Shown: piece by piece, positions 6,385 through 14,182 of the stretch
Layout of the letters: each line of letters begins with the position of its first letter
How positions within the stretch are numbered: the stretch's first letter is position 1
Assembly (NCBI GenBank): GCA_900554745.1
Contig: USIU01000012.1
Coordinates: 1-15,515, forward strand
DNA length: 15,515 nt
Origin: an uncultured Leuconostoc sp.
Lineage (GTDB): Bacteria > Bacillota > Bacilli > Lactobacillales > Lactobacillaceae
Reading direction: 5' to 3'
Program-made: the position numbers and the translations under genes
Notes under the pieces: generated by a model
Told to the model about the DNA's origin: nothing
Databases searched by the model: none
The model's input: only the letters and a program-made list of their open reading frames with translations

Positions 6385-7786
6385 GCTCGTTGTTCAACAA
6401 GTTAATTTTGCCTACAATGATACAGCTGTCCTGAACAATGTATCATTGACGTTAAAGTCTGGCAGTTTGAATTTACTGGTCGGACCAAGTGGCAGTGGTA
6501 AATCCACCCTGCTAAAACTGCTATCAGGCCTTTACCCAACGTTTAGCGGGGGACAACTCACTGGGCAATTGACATTAGACGGCTACGCACTTCATGACAT
6601 TGTCCCGTTTCAACGGGTGGCTCACATTGGTTATTTGTTCCAAAATCCCACCCGCCAATTTGTGATGAAAACACCGTTTGAAGAACTGCGTTTTAGCTTA
6701 GAAAACCTCCAAGTTGCGCCAGAAAATATCACACCACGCATTGAAGATGCCCTCACCCGTGTGGGCATGCACGATTTCATGTGGCATGACTTAATGACGC
6801 TGTCCGGTGGTGAAAAGCAAAAGGTGGCATTGGCCGCAGTCCTCGCAGCAGACAGCCATTTCCTACTCCTTGATGAGCCGTTTGCTAACGTGGATCCCCA
6901 GTCACGATTGCAATTAATTCAGTTAATCAAGGCCTACCAACAGGCCGGCAAAACGATTTTAATTGCAGATCATGATTGGAGCGGTTACGCTGATGTTATT
7001 GATGATGTTTTCGTGATGGCTGATGGGGGATTGCACACCGCATCAGCTGAAGAAAAGACGTCGATTCTGTCCCAATTACCCACCCAACCTGCCGTTCACA
7101 CCACCCAACCAGACACGATGATGGGCGATTTGGTGTTAGATCAAGTGACGCTCACGAATGGTGACCGTCCTTTATTGTCGACAACATCACTCGCCATTCC
7201 CAAGGCCAAACGGACCCTCATTACTGGGCCAAATGGCGTTGGTAAGTCAACCCTGTTTTCGGCTTTGGTCAAGTTGTACCCTTACGGCGGTGACATTTTA
7301 TACCAAAACCAATCACTGGCTAAGCGCCGCATCGCCCAACATGTCCGTGATGTTGCCCTCGTTTTTCAAAATGCTGAGCAACAATTTGTCGCAATGACGA
7401 TGGCGGAAGAATTAGCCCAAGCACAACAAATGAGCCGTTTCCCAGAAATTTGGACAGCCGATTTGCTCAATGACATCTTGGTACAGCTTAATTTGAGTCA
7501 TGTGCGTGAGCACATCGTTTACCAATTATCTGGTGGGCAACAAAAAAAGCTCCAAGTCTTGCTCATGCTCATGACTGGCACGCCGGTTTTGTTATTTGAT
7601 GAACCCTTGGCTGGATTGGACAGTGCGTCACAGGCACAACTATTAGCCTTAATTGCAGACATCACGACTAAGCAAAACCAAACAGTCGTGATGATCAGTC
7701 ACCAATTGCACGCGGTGACTGATTGGTTTGACTACCATTTGCAATTTGAAAATCAACAATTAACGTTTCGGGGTGACGCATCATGA
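6377..7786 (+). CDS. ykoD: ECF transporter double ATPase (A component), YkoD family
   Basis: One protein of about 469 residues carries two fused ABC ATPase domains. First domain: Walker A GPSGSGKST at 36-44, Q-loop near 89, signature LSGGE at 142-146, Walker B FLLLDE at 162-167, H199. Second: Walker A GPNGVGKST at 284-292, signature LSGGQ at 384-388, D408/E409, H442. Both sites keep all catalytic residues. It energises YkoE through YkoC. The start is uncertain: GTG at 6377 (8-base overlap with ykoE) gives an N-terminus like other members; GTG at 6365 would add four residues. Neither has a good ribosome site, so translation is probably coupled to ykoE. The stop overlaps the next ATG (ATGA). 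Confidence 0.93.
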   Translation: MTELVVQQVNFAYNDTAVLNNVSLTLKSGSLNLLVGPSGSGKSTLLKLLSGLYPTFSGGQLTGQLTLDGYALHDIVPFQRVAHIGYLFQNPTRQFVMKTPFEELRFSLENLQVAPENITPRIEDALTRVGMHDFMWHDLMTLSGGEKQKVALAAVLAADSHFLLLDEPFANVDPQSRLQLIQLIKAYQQAGKTILIADHDWSGYADVIDDVFVMADGGLHTASAEEKTSILSQLPTQPAVHTTQPDTMMGDLVLDQVTLTNGDRPLLSTTSLAIPKAKRTLITGPNGVGKSTLFSALVKLYPYGGDILYQNQSLAKRRIAQHVRDVALVFQNAEQQFVAMTMAEELAQAQQMSRFPEIWTADLLNDILVQLNLSHVREHIVYQLSGGQQKKLQVLLMLMTGTPVLLFDEPLAGLDSASQAQLLALIADITTKQNQTVVMISHQLHAVTDWFDYHLQFENQQLTFRGDAS

Positions 7787-8445
7787 ATCCATTGATTAAA
7801 TTTGGCGTGATTATGATCATTGCCTTGGAATTAACCTTCATTAAAAGTGTGACGGTTAATCTGATTGTCATCGGTATAAGTGGTCTGTTATACCTCATCT
7901 TGCACCTTCGCTGGCGACAATGGTTATGGTTGTGCTTACTGCCTGCCTTGCCAGGTCTTGGCTCTTGGTTTTCTCTGATGTATTTTGGGACGGGTGACCA
8001 TGTTCATATGGCGTGGGTTATGCTGTCACGTGTGTACGCCTATCTTTGGCTGGGTGGTTTGTTCACGTTAAAACTCAATGATGAACGTGATCTTTTCTTA
8101 GCCACCCTTGAGCAACGCGCGCACTTGAGCCCCACCTTTGTTTATGCTTTGGTAGGCGTACTGAATTTTATGCCTGCGGTGAATCAACAAGTCAAAACCA
8201 TTCGTGTGGCCGCTCAAATGCGTGGCATGACGTTGCACGTTTGGCATCCACAACTGTATTTTAAAGCCGTACTATCCGCCATTCGTTGGTCACAAAGTTT
8301 GGCCGAGGGCATGGTCAGTCATGGCTTCACTGAAGGTGCGCAACGTACCCATCTGGAGACCGTCACCATTAATCGACGGGATTGGCTCATTGCTTTGCTG
8401 ATTCTGATCATCTTCCAACTGTTATTATTCCCCCATTGGTACTAA
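7783..8445 (+). CDS. ykoC: ECF transporter transmembrane coupling (T) component, YkoC family
   Basis: This 220-residue membrane protein joins the S component to the ATPase. Hydrophobic helices are seen at about 8-40, 46-66, 77-97, 116-132 and 200-217. The first coupling-helix signature is AAQMRGM at 143-149 (family form A-x-R-G). At the second, MVSHGF (177-182), histidine stands where the family usually has arginine. Start ATG overlaps the ykoD stop as ATGA, and its stop TAA lies in the ribosome site of tenA, so the four genes form one tightly coupled operon. Confidence 0.88.
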   Translation: MNPLIKFGVIMIIALELTFIKSVTVNLIVIGISGLLYLILHLRWRQWLWLCLLPALPGLGSWFSLMYFGTGDHVHMAWVMLSRVYAYLWLGGLFTLKLNDERDLFLATLEQRAHLSPTFVYALVGVLNFMPAVNQQVKTIRVAAQMRGMTLHVWHPQLYFKAVLSAIRWSQSLAEGMVSHGFTEGAQRTHLETVTINRRDWLIALLILIIFQLLLFPHWY

Positions 8446-8455
8446 GGAGACCATT

Positions 8456-9127
8456 ATGACCTTTTCACAAGAACTCTTAGAACGTGCCCAACCTATCATG
8501 GATGCCATTATGGTACACCCCTTCGTTAAAGCAATTGCGGCTGGTACCGTACCAAATGATGTCTTGAACTATTATGTGGAACAAGATGAACATTATTTGA
8601 AAGATTATTTGCAAGTGACCGCCTTGACGATTACCAAAACCGATAATGTTGATGATATCAATCACCTTTTGACCACGGCCCAATTTGTGCAGGATGAATC
8701 ACGCGCACATCAAGTCATGCTGGAAATCACAGGCCATACCATTGAAAATTGGCGGCGCGAACCAGAAACAAAGCGCTATACCGATCACATGTATGCTGCG
8801 GCTTACCATGGCACCTATGCAGATGCCATTGCGGCCCTCCTGCCTTGTGCTTGGAGTTATGCTGTCCTGGGCGAAAAACTCGTTGACCAAGGCGCTAACA
8901 ATGATGATAACCCACTTAAAGAGTGGATTGAATTATATTCCCCGCAGATGAATCCAGACACACCGGATTACAATGCTTGGCGTTTTGAAGCCCTGGATCG
9001 CGCAGTAGCATCACTCAATCCAGCGCAACGTGAACATGTTGCCCAAACATTCCTCTTCAGCCTTGAAATGGAATGGCGCTTCTGGGAAGCGGCTTGGCAA
9101 CAAGAACATTGGCAATTCGAATTCTAA
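8456..9127 (+). CDS. tenA: Aminopyrimidine aminohydrolase TenA
   Basis: This cytosolic enzyme hydrolyses 4-amino-5-aminomethyl-2-methylpyrimidine, a breakdown product of thiamine, to HMP for salvage; some members also split thiamine. It has 223 residues, normal for TenA. Key residues visible: D44 in YYVEQDEHYL, the YAAAY stretch around 113-117, nucleophile C131 in LLPCAWSY (equivalent to C135 of Bacillus subtilis TenA), and the glutamates of SLEMEWRFW at 202-210. The presence of the cysteine places it in the TenA_C class. Ribosome site AAGGAGA stands 5 bases before ATG. It ends the TPP-controlled operon; its co-transcription with an importer suggests scavenging of damaged thiamine from the surroundings. 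Confidence 0.95.
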   Translation: MTFSQELLERAQPIMDAIMVHPFVKAIAAGTVPNDVLNYYVEQDEHYLKDYLQVTALTITKTDNVDDINHLLTTAQFVQDESRAHQVMLEITGHTIENWRREPETKRYTDHMYAAAYHGTYADAIAALLPCAWSYAVLGEKLVDQGANNDDNPLKEWIELYSPQMNPDTPDYNAWRFEALDRAVASLNPAQREHVAQTFLFSLEMEWRFWEAAWQQEHWQFEF

Positions 9128-9129
9128 TC

Positions 9130-9159
9130 AAAAAGCAGATCAATTGATCTGCTTTTTTT
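9130..9159. terminator. Bidirectional terminator between tenA and the MFS gene
   Basis: A perfect palindrome (GCAGATCAATTGATCTGC) flanked by A5 and T7. It closes the thiamine operon on the plus strand; on the minus strand it overlaps the last bases of the MFS stop codon and can end that gene too. Confidence 0.9.
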
Positions 9160-10513
9160 ACGCGCCTTCATAGCGTTTTAATTGTGTCGCTAGTAGCACA
9201 CCAACCACTGGTACCAAGATAAACCAGGCGGCTGTAAGCGACAAGGCGTGGCCAATTGTCCCTGTTGTGTTGAAATGACTAATCAACAGTGTCGCCACGA
9301 CCACGCTAGCTGCACCAATGACTTGGCGCATCGTTGTAATCAGCGCAGTGCCATGACTCACCAATGCTTCAGGGAGCACATTGTTAGCCGCCGTCACTGC
9401 CGGCATCATTACAAAGGCGTTCCCACCTTCCAGCAATAAGGCTGCTAACAACCCAACCACCCACGATTGTGTCCCAAATAACGCTAAGCCAGCATAGCCA
9501 ACCACCGTCATCGCCATGCCAATGTACACCAAATTTTTCAAGCCAATTTGGTTCAATAGCCGACCGGTACGTGGATTCAACTGACTTAAAAATACCGCCG
9601 CTGGTACCATCAACAACCCCGACCACATCGGTGTGATGTTGAAAACGCGTTGATAGAATAAGGGCATGATCACCGTGGCGATAATCAAACCAGAATAAGA
9701 TATCCCCGTCAGCAGCAACCCAGGGATATACCCCCGATACGTCAACACGGATAGGTCTAAAAAGGGCTGCGTTAGTTTACGTTGCCGGATGACAAATAGT
9801 ACCAGTAAGCACAGACTCACCAGCAAAATCAGCCACCATAGTGCGTTCATTTGCAGCGTTTCAATACTTGAAATGGCATACAAAACCCCACCAAAACCAA
9901 TCAAGCTCAGCGCTGACAGCCAGTCAAAACGGGACGGCTGCATAACATGTGTATTTTGAATTAAAGGTTGTCCAAACGCAATCAAACCCAATAAAATCAC
10001 AAAAAAGAGCACAAATAACGCCCGCCAAGAGACCCATTGCAGCACGACACCGGAAATAATGGGTCCCACGGCCAAGGCTGATCCCATCACCAAGCCAACA
10101 ACCCCCATGGTCACACCACGCTGAGCTGTTGCGGTATTTTCCAAAATGACACTTTGAAAAGTTGGAAACAAGGCGCCGACAGCTAACCCTTCGAGTAAGC
10201 GGCCAATAATAATGCCTTCAAAACGTGTTGCCAACATGGCTACAGCGGTGCCCGTCAAGAAAACCGCAACAATGCCATTTAACAACGTCCGTAACGTGAC
10301 ATTATTGAGTAACCACGGGCTCACCGGCATAACTAGGGTCATGGCCACCATAAAGCCTGTTGTTAACCATTGAACCGTCCCCGCATCAACTTGAAAGTTG
10401 CGCATCAAAACCGGATAGGCCGTCGTCATCGTCGATTGACTAATTGACATGGTAAACGCAATCGCCAATAAGATCATGGCAAAAGGTGTGAGTTGTCGGA
10501 TATTTTTAAACAT
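9158..10513 (-). CDS. MFS drug exporter, DHA2 (EmrB/LmrB-like) family
   Basis: A 451-residue integral membrane protein with about fourteen hydrophobic segments, the DHA2 type of drug:proton antiporter. Seen in the sequence: a first helix at 10-30 followed by a short loop with TAYPVLMRNF, R105 in IIIGRLLEGLAVG (motif B, proton relay), and motif C GLVMGSALAVGPIISG around 140-155, the hallmark of exporters. The open frame extends upstream to 10579, but ATG at 10513 has GAGG six bases before it and follows a good promoter, so this start is chosen. The substrate is unknown. It is read divergently from the DyP peroxidase from a shared 150-base control region, which hints at joint regulation under stress. 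Confidence 0.9.
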   Translation of the reverse strand: MFKNIRQLTPFAMILLAIAFTMSISQSTMTTAYPVLMRNFQVDAGTVQWLTTGFMVAMTLVMPVSPWLLNNVTLRTLLNGIVAVFLTGTAVAMLATRFEGIIIGRLLEGLAVGALFPTFQSVILENTATAQRGVTMGVVGLVMGSALAVGPIISGVVLQWVSWRALFVLFFVILLGLIAFGQPLIQNTHVMQPSRFDWLSALSLIGFGGVLYAISSIETLQMNALWWLILLVSLCLLVLFVIRQRKLTQPFLDLSVLTYRGYIPGLLLTGISYSGLIIATVIMPLFYQRVFNITPMWSGLLMVPAAVFLSQLNPRTGRLLNQIGLKNLVYIGMAMTVVGYAGLALFGTQSWVVGLLAALLLEGGNAFVMMPAVTAANNVLPEALVSHGTALITTMRQVIGAASVVVATLLISHFNTTGTIGHALSLTAAWFILVPVVGVLLATQLKRYEGA

Positions 10514-10550
10514 GTACTGCCTCTTTTTTACTGTCGCTTGTGTTGTTCTC

Positions 10551-10579
10551 ATACTAAACTTTTTATCGCATTTAATCAA
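10551..10579 (-). promoter_or_regulatory. Promoter of the MFS gene
   Basis: Minus strand TTGATT (10579-10574), 17-base spacer, TAGTAT (10556-10551). The -35 is one arm of the inverted repeat shared with the divergent peroxidase promoter. Confidence 0.72.
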
Positions 10580-10604
10580 GTAAATTAGAATGATTCTTGA
10601 TTAA
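10572..10604. repeat. Inverted repeat in the divergent MFS/DyP control region
   Basis: TTAATCAAG (10572-10580) and CTTGATTAA (10596-10604) are a perfect 9-base inverted repeat separated by 15 bases. Each arm contains a TTGATT -35 hexamer pointing outward. Confidence 0.9.
10585..10599. promoter_or_regulatory. Fur/PerR-like box
   Basis: TTAGAATGATTCTTG has the 7-1-7 form of Fur-family sites, with AGAAT and ATTCT as inverted halves around a central G. It matches the PerR consensus TTATAATNATTATAA at 10 of 14 specified positions. It lies between the two divergent -35 elements and overlaps the peroxidase one. The regulator is inferred. Confidence 0.45.
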
Positions 10605-10625
10605 GACGAAAAAAAGGTGTATGCT
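10597..10625 (+). promoter_or_regulatory. Promoter of the DyP peroxidase gene
   Basis: TTGATT (10597-10602), 17-base spacer, TATGCT (10620-10625). The start codon is 37 bases downstream of the -10. Confidence 0.7.
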
Positions 10626-10662
10626 GACTGTGAACAAATCGTTAATTATGGAGGACGCACAC

Positions 10663-11622
10663 ATGCCTATTACCCCAACCAAAGCTCAAGATGTCTGGAA
10701 AGATGCGGGTGAACACGTACAATTCACCGTTTTAAAGCTCACACGCGCCGATCAACAACAGGCTCAAGCAGCGATTGCGGCATTCGCCGATCGCTCACAA
10801 GCCATTATTCGCTCATTGCGCATTCGTGATTCGCATTTATCAGCGGCTTCTGGATTGAAAGTCGCCTTTGGCTTTAGCCGTGAGGCGTGGGTCTACCTCT
10901 TTCCAAACGCACCAATCCCCGCCGAATTGGAAACTTATCAGACCTTAACTGGCCCAAATTACAGTATGCCAGCGAGTGAAGGTGATTTATTCTTCCATAT
11001 TCGCGCCAGCAACGAAGCAGTGGTGTATGAAGCACAAACCCAGTTTATGCGCTTCTTAAAAGACATCACCACAGTGGTGGATGAAACCAAGGGCTTCCGT
11101 TACTTTGAAGGGCGTGCCATTATCGGCTTTATCGACGGGACGGAGGCCCCTGCGGTCGAAGATGCGGCCGAATATGCCATTATTGGGGATGAAGATCCGC
11201 AATTTATCAATGGTTCCTACGCCTTTGCACAAAAGTGGCGCCACAATATGGACTTTTGGCACCACCTCACCACTGAAGAACAAGAAAAAGCGGTCGGTCG
11301 GGAAAAGTTTTCCGATATTGAATTAGAAGACGACGACAAATATCCGAACGCACATAATGTGGCGTCCAAGTTTGAACCTGATGGGGTTGAACAAAAGATT
11401 ATTCGGATGAATGTCCCTTACTCTGATCCTGCTTCGGGGAATACCGGCACTTATTTTATGGGATATGCCCGTCATTGGACCGTGACAAAGGGGATGTTAC
11501 AAAACATGCTCGACAAGTCAGACTATTTGCTACAGTTTTCTGACATTCTGTCTGGTCAACTCTTCTTCATTCCCTCACGTGATTTGTTAGCAGCCATCGC
11601 CGATGGTGAATTCCAAGACTAA
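10663..11622 (+). CDS. DyP-type heme peroxidase (YfeX-like)
   Basis: A 319-residue dye-decolorizing peroxidase that uses heme and hydrogen peroxide to oxidise organic substrates. Visible: catalytic D158 in GFIDG (the family GxxDG motif at 155-159), probable proximal heme ligand H231 in PNAHNVASKF, and distal R248 in IIRMNVPY. The MGYARHW segment at 266-272 is also typical of the branch. No signal peptide or Tat motif, so it is cytosolic; there is no evident encapsulin-targeting tail (it ends ADGEFQD) and no encapsulin gene nearby. ATG at 10663 is chosen because GGAGG stands 8 bases upstream; the longer frame back to 10597 would start within the promoter. Physiological substrate unknown; peroxide defence or heme-related roles are both proposed for this family. 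Confidence 0.93.
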   Translation: MPITPTKAQDVWKDAGEHVQFTVLKLTRADQQQAQAAIAAFADRSQAIIRSLRIRDSHLSAASGLKVAFGFSREAWVYLFPNAPIPAELETYQTLTGPNYSMPASEGDLFFHIRASNEAVVYEAQTQFMRFLKDITTVVDETKGFRYFEGRAIIGFIDGTEAPAVEDAAEYAIIGDEDPQFINGSYAFAQKWRHNMDFWHHLTTEEQEKAVGREKFSDIELEDDDKYPNAHNVASKFEPDGVEQKIIRMNVPYSDPASGNTGTYFMGYARHWTVTKGMLQNMLDKSDYLLQFSDILSGQLFFIPSRDLLAAIADGEFQD

Positions 11623-11656
11623 AAAAAGCCTGATCTGATGATGATCAGGCTTTTTT
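11622..11656. terminator. Bidirectional terminator between dyp and topB
   Basis: GCCTGATC (11628-11635) and GATCAGGC (11643-11650) around a 7-base loop, flanked by A6-A7 and T6. It serves the peroxidase on the plus strand; the topB stop codon (TGA at 11647-11645) lies inside the other arm. Confidence 0.9.
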
Positions 11657-13729
11657 GGGCTTTGGCTTTAATTTAAAGCCATAAAATGTGCTACCTTTAT
11701 AAGTTTGCTTGGCTAATTTACCGGTTGCCGTATACGGTTTGCCGCGCTTAGACTTGGCTTCAAAACTAATTTCCACTCCGTTCAATAACTTGGTGAGTTC
11801 GTCATCCGTAAAGACATGGCCACTCCATTCTTTGGCAAACGTAATCTCTTCGCCTTTAAACGTGGCAGTCACTTTCTCACTGACTTTGCGCTTGGGCGTG
11901 GACTTCGGTTGCCCAAGTTGCGCGGTTAATTGTTCCGCGTTAGCCAGCATGATGGGCATATCATGGGCAACCACTTGGGTCACAGATTCGAGTAATTTTG
12001 GCATCGTCATCTCAAATTGGCCCACTTGATCCATCATTTCAAATAACCGTTTGGTGATTTTTGGTGAGGCAATCCAAGTATCTTTGACCATGACCGCAGA
12101 CACATTACCGGTTTCGGTTAAGGTTAGTTTCCCACGCGTTTCTTTAATCATGGCTTTGGTGCCTTTGCTCATGTCCGACAAGGTCGAGACGCGGGTCGCG
12201 CCGGTACCAACGTTGTGCTTTTCCAAAAAGGCCATGATCCATTTTGTCGTTGGCGCTTGCGGCTTCTTGTTCGCCCCTTCGTGCAAATAAGGTTGTGCCA
12301 TTGGCCCTAACTGGCCATTGACCACGTCCTCTTCGGTTTCATCATCCACTTTTGTGGCGCGTTGGGCATCATAGACTGCTTTAAAATTTAACGCAATCGG
12401 CACATTATACGCTGTTTTAAATCCAGGGTAATCCGCTAAATTAGCAGTGACATGATCATAGACATAATCTTCGGCTAACATGGCCAAATAGTTTTTGGCA
12501 ATCACTTCATAAATGGCGGAAGCACTAGGGCCAAACTTGGCCAAACTCGCTAATGTGGTTGGTACATTTTCCCCTGGCCGGTTCGCCCCGTGGGCACCTT
12601 TGGCTTTCACATGGGTTGGCCGTGGTTGCCGGTGGGTAAGCAAGCTTGTATCGACTTGGACCACTTGGGCAATTTGATCAATTTTTGGCAGCAATTCATT
12701 AAATTGCTCTGGTGTGACCGTCTTGTCTTCCGTTCGTGGATAAGATACCACTTGGGCTTCATACATTTTTTGATACGTGCCCAGCACTTCTTGGGCAGAA
12801 AAGCCACGCGGTGCCAAAATGGCAGCTAAACCAGCCAAATCTAACAATTTCCCTGGCGCTTGCGTTCGTGTTTGGTGTTTTTCATTGACCACCGCACTCT
12901 CATGATATTGGGTTAAATCCTGTTGCGCAGCCGTCTTTGTTGGAAAGCGCCACGGGATCACATCCCCTTCTGGGGTGACCCGACCAAACACGTGGCCGGC
13001 AGGGTCTTTGAATTTCACCTCAAAATAAGGCTTTTTGACATAATTTTTAATCGCTTCTAGTTGGGCATAGATTTGCCAGACAATGACTGACTTTAGTCGC
13101 CCTTGCCTTGCCACCACCTTAAAGCCTTGTTTTTTAGCCGCAGTAGTTGCAATGCGTGTCAGTTGCATCGAGGCAAAATCCCACCGGTTGCGACTTTCAC
13201 CTTTGATGTAGTCGCCGTCTTGCTGCTTATCGGACACATCGCGGAGCTGGGTCATCGCGGCTTGAATGCCTGTGACCGACTCATCCATGAAGTTCGCTCG
13301 GAGGACTTTGCCACGCCACTTGATCGCGTCTAACGCCTCCCACGCCAACAGTTCGCCTTCCCCAGACGGGTCTGTGTCGGTGGCGATGACAATGGCATCA
13401 TAGCCATTTTTGGCTTCTTTTTTTAAGTCATCAACCAGCTGTTTTGTCGATTCGATTTTCCCCGTGCGGAAATTGCGTTGCCGAATGTAGGTGCGTTCCC
13501 ATGAAAAGTCAGCCAGATCCCAAGGTAAATGCTTGATGAGCCAAGATTTATAGCGCGACTTCAATTCATCAGCGACCATTGCCTCGGGCTCTTTTAGGGT
13601 CATCACATGACCGCGTAAATTGGTAATTTTATAATTAAATTGGTTAAATGTGCCAGTTTGGCCACCCAATGCTTTGACAAAGTTGGCGGCAGCGGATGGC
13701 TTTTCCGTAAGTATCAGGTAATTGGACAT
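11645..13729 (-). CDS. topB: DNA topoisomerase III (type IA)
   Basis: This 694-residue enzyme relaxes and decatenates DNA by single-strand passage. TOPRIM domain: E9 in LTEKPSAA and the metal-binding D118/D120/E124 in TDTDPSGEGE. The SRNRWDFASMQLTR segment lies at 179-192. The nucleophile is Y330 with R332 in VVSYPRTED, and KGAHGANRP (377-385) stands for the conserved H-x-x-x-P segment. GTGATR is at 508-513. Residues about 622-688 form a topoisomerase C-terminal repeat (Toprim_Crpt type); there are no zinc-finger cysteines. The start at 13729 lacks a good ribosome site (AAAGG is 11 bases away, GAG is adjacent). It lies 54 bases after the DUF3021 gene with no terminator between, so partial co-transcription is possible. 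Plasmid and conjugative-element versions exist, but no such element is visible here. Confidence 0.93.
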   Translation of the reverse strand: MSNYLILTEKPSAAANFVKALGGQTGTFNQFNYKITNLRGHVMTLKEPEAMVADELKSRYKSWLIKHLPWDLADFSWERTYIRQRNFRTGKIESTKQLVDDLKKEAKNGYDAIVIATDTDPSGEGELLAWEALDAIKWRGKVLRANFMDESVTGIQAAMTQLRDVSDKQQDGDYIKGESRNRWDFASMQLTRIATTAAKKQGFKVVARQGRLKSVIVWQIYAQLEAIKNYVKKPYFEVKFKDPAGHVFGRVTPEGDVIPWRFPTKTAAQQDLTQYHESAVVNEKHQTRTQAPGKLLDLAGLAAILAPRGFSAQEVLGTYQKMYEAQVVSYPRTEDKTVTPEQFNELLPKIDQIAQVVQVDTSLLTHRQPRPTHVKAKGAHGANRPGENVPTTLASLAKFGPSASAIYEVIAKNYLAMLAEDYVYDHVTANLADYPGFKTAYNVPIALNFKAVYDAQRATKVDDETEEDVVNGQLGPMAQPYLHEGANKKPQAPTTKWIMAFLEKHNVGTGATRVSTLSDMSKGTKAMIKETRGKLTLTETGNVSAVMVKDTWIASPKITKRLFEMMDQVGQFEMTMPKLLESVTQVVAHDMPIMLANAEQLTAQLGQPKSTPKRKVSEKVTATFKGEEITFAKEWSGHVFTDDELTKLLNGVEISFEAKSKRGKPYTATGKLAKQTYKGSTFYGFKLKPKPKKA

Positions 13730-13763
13730 CTCTTTATGTCGCCTTTCGATTCATTACCTTACC

Positions 13764-13772
13764 ATTTTACCA
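13764..13772 (-). promoter_or_regulatory. Possible extended -10 promoter of topB
   Basis: Minus strand TGGTAAAAT, about 34 bases before the start codon, between the DUF3021 stop and topB. No clear -35. Confidence 0.4.
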
Positions 13773-13783
13773 GATTTCGCCAC

Positions 13784-14182
13784 CTAGTCGTCAGCTCGGC
13801 GACGAGACGCAAGCTTTTCATTGATACGACGAGCACGATTTTGGCCTTGCTGGCGGAAGTAAAAGAACACGAGTACATAAATTACGACAAAGGTGGGAAT
13901 ACTGCGCCAGGTGATTACCCAGTCATGAAAAGTTAGCCAAATAAAAATAGTGTACGTCAGCAATTCCAAGATGAAATGACCACTCAATTGGCTGATAAAC
14001 GACAAACGCTCAACATCAAAAATTGTCGTTACCAGCCCCATCACCACACTCATCCCCATCAATAACCAAAATTGTGTCATCGACAGCGTCGCATGATGCA
14101 CTGTCACCGATAACAGTGAGATAAATGCGCCCACACCTACGCCTACTTGGGCATGTAACAACAAATATTTAAACGGCGTCAT
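13784..14182 (-). CDS. DUF3021 family membrane protein
   Basis: A 132-residue membrane protein with four predicted helices at about 7-27, 36-54, 66-85 and 94-109, and a basic C-terminal tail (110-129, rich in R and K) that should face the cytoplasm. It belongs to DUF3021, whose genes very often follow a LytTR regulator gene, as here: its ATG lies 14 bases inside the LytTR gene, and GGGGGAAC precedes it. By analogy with streptococcal LytTR/membrane-protein pairs (HdrRM, BrsRM) it may hold its partner inactive at the membrane; that role is inference, since those membrane partners are not necessarily homologous. Confidence 0.85.
   Translation of the reverse strand: MTPFKYLLLHAQVGVGVGAFISLLSVTVHHATLSMTQFWLLMGMSVVMGLVTTIFDVERLSFISQLSGHFILELLTYTIFIWLTFHDWVITWRSIPTFVVIYVLVFFYFRQQGQNRARRINEKLASRRRADD

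Noticed and set aside
10514..10579. 22-residue extension of the MFS protein starting at 10579
   Set aside because: The start would coincide with the -35; ATG at 10513 has GAGG at good distance.
10597..10662. 22-residue extension of the DyP protein starting at 10597
   Set aside because: It would start within the promoter; ATG at 10663 has a strong ribosome site and gives a family-like N-terminus.
10663..11622. DyP as cargo of an encapsulin nanocompartment
   Set aside because: No encapsulin gene is adjacent and the C-terminus has no hydrophobic targeting peptide.
12590..13333. Open frames on both strands within topB
   Set aside because: All lie fully inside a gene with continuous, well-recognised topoisomerase motifs.
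11645..13729. topB as a sign of an integrated conjugative element
   Set aside because: No relaxase, integrase, type IV secretion or partition genes, and no attachment repeats, appear in the window; the tRNA-Gln gene shows no duplicated 3' end nearby.
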